DNA of 6,836 nt from an uncultured beta proteobacterium (lineage in GTDB: Bacteria; Pseudomonadota; Gammaproteobacteria; Burkholderiales; Rhodocyclaceae). Positions 1 through 6,507 of this stretch are shown one piece after another. The first letter of the stretch is position 1; each line of letters begins with the position of its first letter. Made by a program: the position numbers and the translations under genes. The notes beneath the pieces are model-generated. The model worked only from the letters and a program-made list of their open reading frames with translations. It did no database searches and was not told the origin of the DNA. The stretch spans positions 1 to 6,836 of the forward strand of contig CAIZKA010000287.1 in assembly GCA_903933395.1 (NCBI GenBank), in the 5' to 3' direction.

Positions 1-2
1 AT

Positions 3-1715
3 CGCCGCCTGGTGCGCTTCTCGCAGGTGGTCGAGCAGAATCCCGTGGGCATCCTGATCGCCCGTGTCGGCGGCGTCGTCGAGTTTGCCAACCCGGCCTA
101 CGAGCGCATCACCGGCCGGCCGGTGGAGGACGTGATCGGCCACCCGCTGCGCGAGGTGCTGCATACCGCCGATCCGCTCGATGCCGACAACGCACTGCGG
201 GTGGCAGGCGGCGGTGGTATCTGGCAGGTCGAGCAGCCCAGCCGGCGCGGCAACGAGGCCTACTGGGAGCGCCTGAGCCTGGGTGTCGTGCGCAACGAGC
301 AGAAGCTGGTGACGCACCTGCTGCTGTCGCGCGAAGACATCACCGAGCAGCGCCAGCAGATGGAAAAGATCACCTACCAGGCGCACTACGACATTCTGAC
401 CGGCCTGCCCAACCGCGTCCTGGCCAATGACCGGCTGTTGCAGGCGGTGAGCCGTTCGCGGCGCGACGGCGGCAAGGTCGCGACGATGTTCATCGATCTC
501 GATCATTTCAAGGAGGTCAACGACACCCTGGGGCATGCCGTCGGCGACAGCCTGCTGCGGCAGGTGGCGCAGCGCCTCGTGCAGGTGGTGCGCGGCGACG
601 ACGTCGTGGCGCGCCTGGGCGGCGACGAGTTCCTGGTCGTGGCCGGTGGTCTCGACCACGGCGACGAGGCCGCCGCCATCGCGGAGAAGATCATTGCGGC
701 GTTTTCGGCGCCCTTCGTCCTCGGCGAGCGCGAACTCGTCACGACGCCGAGCATCGGCGTCGCGGTCTATCCGGACGACGGCACGGAGGCGATGGTGCTG
801 CTGCGCAATGCCGACCTGGCCATGTACGAGGCCAAGGATTCCGGGCGCAACATGTATCGCTTCTACAACCGCTCGATACACGACCTGTCGCTGCAACGGC
901 TGGAAGTCGGGCGTTGCCTGCGCGGCGCGCTGGAGCGCCAGGAACTTCACGTCGTCTACCATCCGCTGGTGCGTGCCGACAGCGGCGCCATCATCGGTGC
1001 CGAAGCACTGCTGCGCTGGAACAGCCCGGAACTGGGCAGCGTGGAACCCTCGACCTTCATTCCTGTGGCCGAGCAAAGCGGGCTGATCGTCGACCTGGGG
1101 CGCTGGGTGCTGCGCGAAGCCTGCGCCACGCTGGCACGCTGGCGCCTGGATCAGTCCGGTTTCGTCATGGCGGTGAATGTCTCGCCGCGGCAGTTCCGCA
1201 GCAGCGGCTTCATCGCCATGGTCAGGGAATGCCTGGCCGAGTTCCAGGTGCCGCCGCATCAACTCGAGATCGAGATCACCGAAGGCCTGCTGCTGCGCAA
1301 CCAGGGCGAGGTCAAGGTCATCCTCGAGGAACTGCACGCGCTCGGCGTGCGGCTGTCGATGGACGACTTCGGCACCGGCTATTCCTCGCTCAGCTATCTG
1401 CGCGAATTCCCCTTCCATACCGTGAAGATCGACCGCAGCTTCATCCACGATGTTTCCGAGGACCGCAATGACCGCGCCCTGGTCATCGCCGCGGTGCGCA
1501 TGGCGCAGGCGCTGGGCCTGCAGATCATCGCCGAGGGTGTCGAGACCGACGAACAGTGGTCCTTCCTTGCGGCACAGGATTGCGACATCCTGCAGGGCTT
1601 CCGCTTCGGCATCCCGGTGACCGAAAGCAATTTCGGCAAGACCTGGATCAATGCCCGCGTAACTCTGCCAGAAGGCGAGGGGCTGTGGAAAAACGTGCCC
1701 TTCATCCCGATCTGA
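3..1715 (+). CDS. PAS-GGDEF-EAL cyclic-di-GMP signalling protein (5' end cut off by window)
   Basis: This is probably a bifunctional or switchable enzyme that makes c-di-GMP through its GGDEF domain and breaks it to pGpG through its EAL domain. The frame is open to the window edge (RRLV precedes the first possible start, GTG at 12), so the true N-terminus lies upstream. Numbering from GTG 12, a PAS domain covers about 1-113, with the typical start FSQVVEQNPVGILI. A linker leads to DILTGLPNR at 127-135. The GGDEF motif is at 203-207, with an intact inhibitory site RGDD at 194-197. The EAL domain (about 300-545) keeps E331, N389, E421, D451/D452, K472, E508 and Q528, the residues expected for metal and substrate binding, so phosphodiesterase activity is likely. 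No membrane segment is visible in this part. It lies 87 bp upstream of the binding-protein gene, on the same strand. Which activity dominates cannot be read from sequence. Confidence 0.95.
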   Translation, partial: RRLVRFSQVVEQNPVGILIARVGGVVEFANPAYERITGRPVEDVIGHPLREVLHTADPLDADNALRVAGGGGIWQVEQPSRRGNEAYWERLSLGVVRNEQKLVTHLLLSREDITEQRQQMEKITYQAHYDILTGLPNRVLANDRLLQAVSRSRRDGGKVATMFIDLDHFKEVNDTLGHAVGDSLLRQVAQRLVQVVRGDDVVARLGGDEFLVVAGGLDHGDEAAAIAEKIIAAFSAPFVLGERELVTTPSIGVAVYPDDGTEAMVLLRNADLAMYEAKDSGRNMYRFYNRSIHDLSLQRLEVGRCLRGALERQELHVVYHPLVRADSGAIIGAEALLRWNSPELGSVEPSTFIPVAEQSGLIVDLGRWVLREACATLARWRLDQSGFVMAVNVSPRQFRSSGFIAMVRECLAEFQVPPHQLEIEITEGLLLRNQGEVKVILEELHALGVRLSMDDFGTGYSSLSYLREFPFHTVKIDRSFIHDVSEDRNDRALVIAAVRMAQALGLQIIAEGVETDEQWSFLAAQDCDILQGFRFGIPVTESNFGKTWINARVTLPEGEGLWKNVPFIPI

Positions 1716-1792
1716 TTCTCCGGTCATCGTCCGGCCGTCATGCTTTATGATCGAAAAATTGACAAGGTTGCCGCACGGGCGCCGATTCGCGG

Positions 1793-1796
1793 GGAG
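1793..1796 (+). promoter_or_regulatory. Ribosome binding site that fixes the binding-protein start
   Basis: GGAG lies inside the purine run GGGGAGAGAA and ends 6 nt before ATG 1803. The upstream in-frame ATG at 1740 has no comparable site. Starting there would put a charged 21-residue extension before the signal peptide, so 1803 is preferred. Confidence 0.75.
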
Positions 1797-1802
1797 AGAA
1801 TC

Positions 1803-2819
1803 ATGTTGCCGAAGGCTCTGAATCAGGTCCTGGCCGCCGTCGCGCTGCTTTGTGCGCTTCCGGCCGCCGCGCAGGTCATGCAGATCTCGGTCAGCGTGCC
1901 GGGGCCGGGCGCGGCCTCCTACATGCCGGTCGCCCTCATTTCGAAAATCGGCGCCGACCGGGCCGAGGGCGCGCAGGTCCGGGTGCAGTACGTTCCCGGT
2001 GGGGGCGCGGCCGTTCAGGACATGCTGTCGAACAATACCGAGTTCGCCGTGGTCGGCCTGTCGGCTGCCATGACCTCCAGGCTCAAGGATCCTCGCATCG
2101 TGGCCCTGGCGGCGATCAACGATCTGCCGCTGTATGTGCTGCTTGTTCGCAGCGGCCTGCAGGGCAAGGTCAAGACGGTGGCCGACCTCAAGGGGCGGGT
2201 GATCGCGGTACACAGTACTTCGATCACGACCAAGACCAACTCCCAAATCGTCATGGAACTGCTGCTGCGGAACGCTGGAGTGGTGCCGGACAGCGTCCGC
2301 TTCGTCTCGGTCGGCCAGCGCTGGTCTTCGGAGGCGGCCATGCTGGCCGAGGGCACGGCCGACGCCGTCATGGGCGACGAGCCGCACGCGTCGCGCATGG
2401 TGGCGGACAAGATCGCCTTCCAGCTGGTGCATCTGGGCGACCCGAAAACTGCCGCCGCCATCCCCGGCGGCAGCTTCCTGCGCGGTGCGTTGTTCGGCCG
2501 GCAGGACAGGATAGAGCAGGATCTCAAAAAGGCGGAGACCATGGTCAGGATCATCCGCCGCACGCTGGAATGGATCGCCAGCCACACCCCCGAGGAAATC
2601 ATCGACATGGCCGGCATCGAAGACCCCGTGGAGCGCAAGTACATGCTGGAAACTCTGCGCAAGTATCCGCGCCAGTACAGCCGCGACGGCAAGTTCTCGA
2701 CGCGGCAGTTGCAGGACACGGAGGTTTTCTTCCGCAAATCCCAGGCCGACAACAGCGCCGCGCAAACGCTCAAGGTCGAATCCATGGTCATGGACCGCTG
2801 GGCCGGGCGCAAGGACTGA
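1803..2819 (+). CDS. Periplasmic substrate-binding protein, NMT1/THI5 (SsuA/TauA-like) type, orphan
   Basis: This is a 338-residue exported solute-binding protein. Residues 1-23 form a signal peptide: short basic start, hydrophobic core LAAVALLCALP, and AAA before Q24 as a signal peptidase I site. C17 is preceded by LL and does not fit a lipobox. The mature part has the type II binding-protein pattern of the NMT1/SsuA/TauA group: a first lobe with a YMPVAL segment (40-45), PGGGAAVQDML (65-75), a TVADLKGRVIAVHS segment (125-138), and a GTADAVMGDEP segment (184-194). Length is normal for the family. Family members deliver sulfonates, nitrate, pyrimidine precursors or aromatic acids to ABC permeases, but the ligand here cannot be named. 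No ABC permease or ATPase gene is adjacent. Its neighbours are two GGDEF-EAL genes, which suggests a sensory role (inference). A separate transporter elsewhere in the genome remains possible. Confidence 0.88.
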   Translation: MLPKALNQVLAAVALLCALPAAAQVMQISVSVPGPGAASYMPVALISKIGADRAEGAQVRVQYVPGGGAAVQDMLSNNTEFAVVGLSAAMTSRLKDPRIVALAAINDLPLYVLLVRSGLQGKVKTVADLKGRVIAVHSTSITTKTNSQIVMELLLRNAGVVPDSVRFVSVGQRWSSEAAMLAEGTADAVMGDEPHASRMVADKIAFQLVHLGDPKTAAAIPGGSFLRGALFGRQDRIEQDLKKAETMVRIIRRTLEWIASHTPEEIIDMAGIEDPVERKYMLETLRKYPRQYSRDGKFSTRQLQDTEVFFRKSQADNSAAQTLKVESMVMDRWAGRKD

Positions 2820-2823
2820 GCTC

Positions 2824-2865
2824 ATGAATCAATCTGCTGCGCCACGATTTCTTCACGAGATCTGA
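2824..2865 (+). CDS. Possible 13-codon leader ORF before the membrane sensor
   Basis: ATG 2824 opens a 13-codon frame (MNQSAAPRFLHEI) that ends at TGA 2863-2865, 4 nt before ATG 2870 of the sensor gene. AAGGA at 2811-2815, inside the end of the binding-protein gene, is 8 nt upstream and would serve as a good ribosome binding site. The site in front of 2870 is weaker (GAGA, 2857-2860). The small ORF could carry ribosomes across the gap and couple translation of the two large genes. The peptide has no recognised function, and an ORF this short can easily arise by chance. Confidence 0.2.
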   Translation: MNQSAAPRFLHEI

Positions 2866-2869
2866 ACTC

Positions 2870-5800
2870 ATGCCGGAATCCTTGCGCCATCCGCTGACCC
2901 TGCAGGTCGCAGTGCGTCTCGCGCTGGCTCTGCTGGTGACCCTGCTGGCGACGATCGCGCTGACGCTCTGGTTTTATGGCCATGCCAATCTGCGTTCTCT
3001 CGAGCACCACCTTCACCAGGCGGAGAAGCACTTCAGCGGGGCGCTGGCGCTGCGGGAGAGCGACTGGGAGCGCGGTGCCTACAACTTCAAGGCGCGCCTC
3101 GAGTTCTCGCGGGTGCTGGAAGACCCTGCCGGGCGCCAGGGCCGGCTCGGCACTTTCATCACCGCCCAGGGAGGCGTGCCGGAGTATCCGCTGGTCCTCG
3201 TGCTCGACCGCGAGGGCAACCGTCTCGCCTGGTTCGCGTATGCCGGGGACAGCATTCCGCCGGCTGTCTTCGACAGCGGAGACGCCGGCTGGGCATACGA
3301 CACGAGCGGCAACCGGCTTTACCGGGTTTTCCGCCAGCAGGTCTGGTTGGGATCCGGGCAGAACGGCATGCTGCTGACGTTTCGCCATATCGACCATGCC
3401 TTGCTGGGTACCCTGGCCTATCCCGAGACGGACCTGGTAGCCCTTTGGCGGAACCGCCCGGTTGCGAGTTCGCTCGGCGATGACGGCATGAATGTCGCCG
3501 ACCGCAATGCTGTTCCGGCCGCCGCTACGCAGTCCAGCCTGTTGCCGTGGAATCTGGCGCGCCCGGATAGCCTCCAGGTCAAGTTGGTAGTGCATCCGGA
3601 TGAGCCGTTTGCTCTGCGCGAGTTGTTTCAGCCCATGGCGCTGGGTGCGCTGGCGTTTGCCGCCGCGGCCTGGATAGTCTTCGGCATCTGGGTCACCGCG
3701 CTGGTCCGCCGCATCCTCTCGCTGGGAGCGGCCCAGAGGGAATTTGCCGACGCCGGCACGGTCTCGCCGCTCGTCATCACGGCGCTGAACCGGGCCGAGC
3801 CCGGACGCGGCGATGAGCTCGGTGAACTCTCGCGTTCGCTGCTGGAAATGATGGGCAGCGTCAGCGAGCACCGCCGCGCCCAGGAGCAGGCGGCCGAGGT
3901 GCTGCGTCTGAGCGAGGAGCGCTTCCGCTTCCTGGTCGAGAGCGTCAATGTCGTGGCCTGGGAGTTTTCGACGGAGAAGGAATCCTTCACCTACGTTTCG
4001 CCGCAGGCCGAGGGACTGCTCGGCTACAAGCTCGAAGAATGGCTGCAGCCGAACTTTCTCCAGGCGCACGCGCACCCGGATGACCTGCCGCGCGTGCGCG
4101 AGGCGCGCGTCCATGCGTTGGACGAAGGCAAGGCCTGCGCGCTCGACTATCGCCTGCGTCACAAGGATGGCCACTTCGTCTGGGTGCATCATCTGTCCGC
4201 CGCGACGGCGGCCGGCGATCCGGTGCCGCGAACCATGGTCCGCGGCATGCTGTTCGACATTTCCGAGCGAAAACAGGTCGAGCAGCGCCTGGCGTTGGCG
4301 GGTCAGGTGTTCGAGACGGCGAGCGAAGGCATCATGCTGACCGACGCGCAGAATCGCATCATTTCGGTCAACCCGGCCTTCGAAGTCATTACCGGTTATT
4401 CCGCGGTCGAGGTGATGGGCAAGGATCCCAAGTTCCTCAATGCCGGCCTGCAGGCCGCCGACAATTACAAGTCGATGTGGCACGGGCTGCAGCGGGACGA
4501 CCACTGGGAAGGCGAGGTGTGGAACCGGCGCAAGTCCGGCGAGCCGTTTGCGCAACGGCTGGTGGTATCGATCATCCGCGACGAGTGGGGTCACGTCAAA
4601 AGCCATCTGGCGATGTTCAACGACGTCACGACGCAGAAGCGCCAGGCGGAGGAAATCGAGCATCAGGCCGGCCACGATTCACTCACCGGCCTGCCCAATC
4701 GCCGCCTGCTCACCGACCGCATGGCGCAGGCCATCGCCCGCGCCCAGCGCCAGGGCGGGCTGGTCGGCATCATGATGCTCGATCTCGACGGCTTCAAGCA
4801 TGTCAACGACACGCTCGGCCACCGGCTGGGCGACCTGCTGCTGATCGAGACGGCGCGTCGCCTGGTCCATTGCGTACGCGAATCCGATACCGTCGCCCGC
4901 ATCGGCGGCGACGAATTCATGATCGTGCTGCCCGAAATCCAGGGCCAGAACGACCTGCAGGTTCTGGCGACGAAAATCAACGGCCACATCAGCGAGCCTT
5001 TTTCCATCGAAGGCAAGGACCTGTTCGTTTCCGGCAGCATCGGTTTGACGCTGTTTCCGGACGACGGGGCGAACACCGAGGTGCTTCTGGCCAATGCCGA
5101 CACGGCGATGTACCGCGCCAAGGCGGAGGGCAAGAACACCTACCGCTTCTTCACCCAGGACATGCAGCAGCATGCCCTGGCGCGCCTCCGCCTCGAAAGC
5201 GGATTGCGGCGGGCGCTGCGCGAAGGCGAATTCGTCCTCTATTACCAGCCCGTCATCGATCTCGCGACCGGCGCTCTGGCCAAGGCCGAGGCGCTGGTCC
5301 GCTGGCGGGACCCGCAACGCGGGCTGGTCGAGCCGACAGAGTTCATTCCCGTTGCGGAAGACGCCGGGCTGATCGTACCCGTCGGCGCCTGGGTGCTGCA
5401 GGCGGCTGCGCGCCAGCTCGCGCAATGGGAAACTCTGTTACCGCCGGGCTTTCGCCTCGGCATCAACCTGTCTGCCCAGCAGTTCCAGCGCGGCGATTGC
5501 GCGGCCTTGTTGCGTGATGTCCTCGAGGCGGAGGGGGCAGATCCGGGTCAGCTGACAGTCGAAATTACCGAGAGTGTCTTCATCGGCGACAAGGGCGATG
5601 CCCGGCACCAGTTGATGGAAATGAAGGGCCTCGGCGTCCAGGTGGCCATCGACGATTTCGGTACCGGGTTTTCTTCCCTGAGCTATCTCAAGCACTTCCC
5701 GATCGATACGCTGAAAATCGACCAGTCATTTGTCGGCGGCATTCCCGACGATGCGGAAGATATCGCCCTGATCGAGGCGATGATCTCCATGAGCAAGGCG

Positions 5801-5965
5801 CTCGGCCTTGAAGTCATCGCCGAAGGCATCGAAACCGAGGCGCAGCGCAGCTTTCTTCTCAGCCGCGGTTGCCGCTACGGGCAGGGATATCTGCTCGGCC
5901 GGCCGATACCGGCCGACGAATTCGCCGCGCTGCATCTGCTCCAGCGGGTCTCTGCCGCCGGCTGA
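2870..5965 (+). CDS. Membrane sensor with HAMP-like linker, two PAS, GGDEF and EAL domains
   Basis: This 1031-residue inner-membrane protein is expected to convert an external and/or PAS-sensed cue into c-di-GMP synthesis or breakdown. A first membrane segment spans about 10-36. A periplasmic domain of about 215 residues follows (37-253), then a second membrane segment (about 255-278) and a HAMP-like linker (279-335). PAS1 is about 346-466, ending FDISERKQ. PAS2 is about 475-592, ending FNDVTTQKRQ. The GGDEF domain starts at DSLTGLPNR (603-611), with GGDEF at 679-683 and inhibitory site RESD at 670-673. The EAL domain keeps E807, N866, E898, D928/D929, K949, E985 and Q1005. All key residues for both activities are present. 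ATG 2870 is the only standard start: an in-frame TGA lies at 2825 and the next Met is residue 167. The gene follows the binding-protein gene by 50 bp and is convergent with queF. The periplasmic domain is not assigned to a family with confidence; Cache or CHASE-like folds are candidates. Confidence 0.95.
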   Translation: MPESLRHPLTLQVAVRLALALLVTLLATIALTLWFYGHANLRSLEHHLHQAEKHFSGALALRESDWERGAYNFKARLEFSRVLEDPAGRQGRLGTFITAQGGVPEYPLVLVLDREGNRLAWFAYAGDSIPPAVFDSGDAGWAYDTSGNRLYRVFRQQVWLGSGQNGMLLTFRHIDHALLGTLAYPETDLVALWRNRPVASSLGDDGMNVADRNAVPAAATQSSLLPWNLARPDSLQVKLVVHPDEPFALRELFQPMALGALAFAAAAWIVFGIWVTALVRRILSLGAAQREFADAGTVSPLVITALNRAEPGRGDELGELSRSLLEMMGSVSEHRRAQEQAAEVLRLSEERFRFLVESVNVVAWEFSTEKESFTYVSPQAEGLLGYKLEEWLQPNFLQAHAHPDDLPRVREARVHALDEGKACALDYRLRHKDGHFVWVHHLSAATAAGDPVPRTMVRGMLFDISERKQVEQRLALAGQVFETASEGIMLTDAQNRIISVNPAFEVITGYSAVEVMGKDPKFLNAGLQAADNYKSMWHGLQRDDHWEGEVWNRRKSGEPFAQRLVVSIIRDEWGHVKSHLAMFNDVTTQKRQAEEIEHQAGHDSLTGLPNRRLLTDRMAQAIARAQRQGGLVGIMMLDLDGFKHVNDTLGHRLGDLLLIETARRLVHCVRESDTVARIGGDEFMIVLPEIQGQNDLQVLATKINGHISEPFSIEGKDLFVSGSIGLTLFPDDGANTEVLLANADTAMYRAKAEGKNTYRFFTQDMQQHALARLRLESGLRRALREGEFVLYYQPVIDLATGALAKAEALVRWRDPQRGLVEPTEFIPVAEDAGLIVPVGAWVLQAAARQLAQWETLLPPGFRLGINLSAQQFQRGDCAALLRDVLEAEGADPGQLTVEITESVFIGDKGDARHQLMEMKGLGVQVAIDDFGTGFSSLSYLKHFPIDTLKIDQSFVGGIPDDAEDIALIEAMISMSKALGLEVIAEGIETEAQRSFLLSRGCRYGQGYLLGRPIPADEFAALHLLQRVSAAG

Positions 5966-5983
5966 AGCTGCGGCGTCACTGCA

Positions 5984-6415
5984 TCAGCGGCGCGTGTTCG
6001 ACTGCGAGGGGAACTCCGCGAGTTCGATCGTTGCCGCCGGCTTCCAGCCCTTCTTCCGGTGTTCCGCGACCACATTGGTGAAAATCCCGCCGCGCACGTA
6101 AAAGCGCGCGGTGAGCCGCATGAAGCGCGGTTTGGTGGCCTGGGCCAGATCGTCGAGGATGCGGTTGGCGACGTCCTCATGGAAATGCCCTTCGTCGCGG
6201 AAGCTCCAGATGTAGAGCTTCAGACTTTTCAGCTCGACACAGAGCCTGTCGGGGATGTAATCAAGCGTCAGCACGGCAAAATCCGGCTGCCCGGTCTTGG
6301 GGCAGAGGCACGAAAACTCCGGGATTTCCATGTGGATCCGGTAATCCCGGTGCGGGGCCGGATTGGCGAAGGTTTCCAGGGCTTTTTGGGGGGGCTGGGT
6401 GGCTGGTTTTGGCAT
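5984..6415 (-). CDS. queF: NADPH-dependent 7-cyano-7-deazaguanine reductase (preQ0 reductase)
   Basis: QueF reduces the nitrile of preQ0 to the aminomethyl group of preQ1, using NADPH, in cytoplasmic synthesis of the tRNA base queuosine. The 143-residue protein is of the short, single-domain (type I) class. The nucleophile is C38 in FSCLCPKTGQPDF, D45 is the general acid, and E80 in the FHE motif is the substrate-binding Glu. Their spacing matches Cys55, Asp62 and Glu97 of the Bacillus subtilis enzyme. The family signature ELKSLKLY (61-68) is present. I chose ATG 6415 because conserved sequence begins just after it. An in-frame ATG at 6502 would add 29 low-complexity residues and run across the promoter-like region. 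No clear Shine-Dalgarno is seen before 6415. The gene converges on the sensor gene (18 bp between stops) and diverges from smc, so it is probably transcribed alone. Confidence 0.95.
   Translation of the reverse strand: MPKPATQPPQKALETFANPAPHRDYRIHMEIPEFSCLCPKTGQPDFAVLTLDYIPDRLCVELKSLKLYIWSFRDEGHFHEDVANRILDDLAQATKPRFMRLTARFYVRGGIFTNVVAEHRKKGWKPAATIELAEFPSQSNTRR
6383..6394 (-). repeat. Compound homopolymer C7-A5 in the queF 5' end
   Basis: On the + strand this is five T followed by seven G. Read on the queF strand it is C7 then A5, covering codons 8-11 (Pro-Pro-Gln-Lys) of the 143-residue frame. Adjoining runs of this length can slip in replication or sequencing, and a one-base change would shift the queF frame just after the start. 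Confidence 0.85.
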
Positions 6416-6448
6416 GCTGGGTGGTGGCCGGTAAGAGGGGCGGGACGG

Positions 6449-6456
6449 ATTATAAT
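6449..6456. promoter_or_regulatory. Palindromic ATTATAAT: -10 box candidate for both queF and smc
   Basis: The 8-bp self-complementary ATTATAAT places a perfect TATAAT on the + strand (6451-6456, 51 nt before the smc start) and on the - strand (6454-6449, 33 nt before the queF start). It is the only A/T-rich block in an otherwise G+C-rich 92-bp divergent gap, and the position suits both genes. No hexamer close to TTGACA is found 16-19 nt upstream on either strand. The call therefore rests on the -10 alone. Confidence 0.45.
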
Positions 6457-6507
6457 GGTGGTGTTCCCGAGTCGTGTTTTTGTCATCCTCTTTCCGGTTC
6501 ATCCCAC

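Noticed and set aside
1746..1764. Promoter-like hexamers TATGAT (1746-1751) and TTGACA (1759-1764) before the binding-protein gene
   Set aside because: They are in the wrong order to form one promoter. TTGACA has only CCGATT at the 17-nt spacing, and a start from it would fall on the ribosome site. TATGAT has no acceptable -35 upstream. An own promoter for this gene is possible but not supported.
1740..1802. Earlier in-frame ATG (1740) for the binding protein
   Set aside because: It has no good ribosome site and adds a charged 21-residue leader before an otherwise ideal signal peptide. ATG 1803 has GGAG at the right distance.
2822..4675. A 617-codon open frame on the minus strand opposite the sensor gene
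   Set aside because: Its codons pair exactly with those of the sensor gene, so minus-strand stops need TTA, CTA or TCA in the sense frame, which this G+C-rich genome rarely uses. It ends where a sense TCA (Ser) occurs and a second open stretch (4679-5425) continues beyond it in the same frame. The protein is rich in Arg, His and Gln, with no recognisable domain. The opposite strand encodes clear PAS, HAMP-like and membrane segments.
5954..5974. Hairpin GCCGC/GCGGC around the sensor stop codon as a terminator between convergent genes
   Set aside because: The stem is only 5 bp plus a bulged 3-bp extension, overlaps the coding end, and has no T run on either strand. It is not a convincing intrinsic terminator.
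6416..6502. queF start at ATG 6502 (172 residues)
   Set aside because: The 29 extra residues are low-complexity (His, Pro, Ser, Arg), are not expected in the family, have no ribosome site, and would cover the candidate -10 region.
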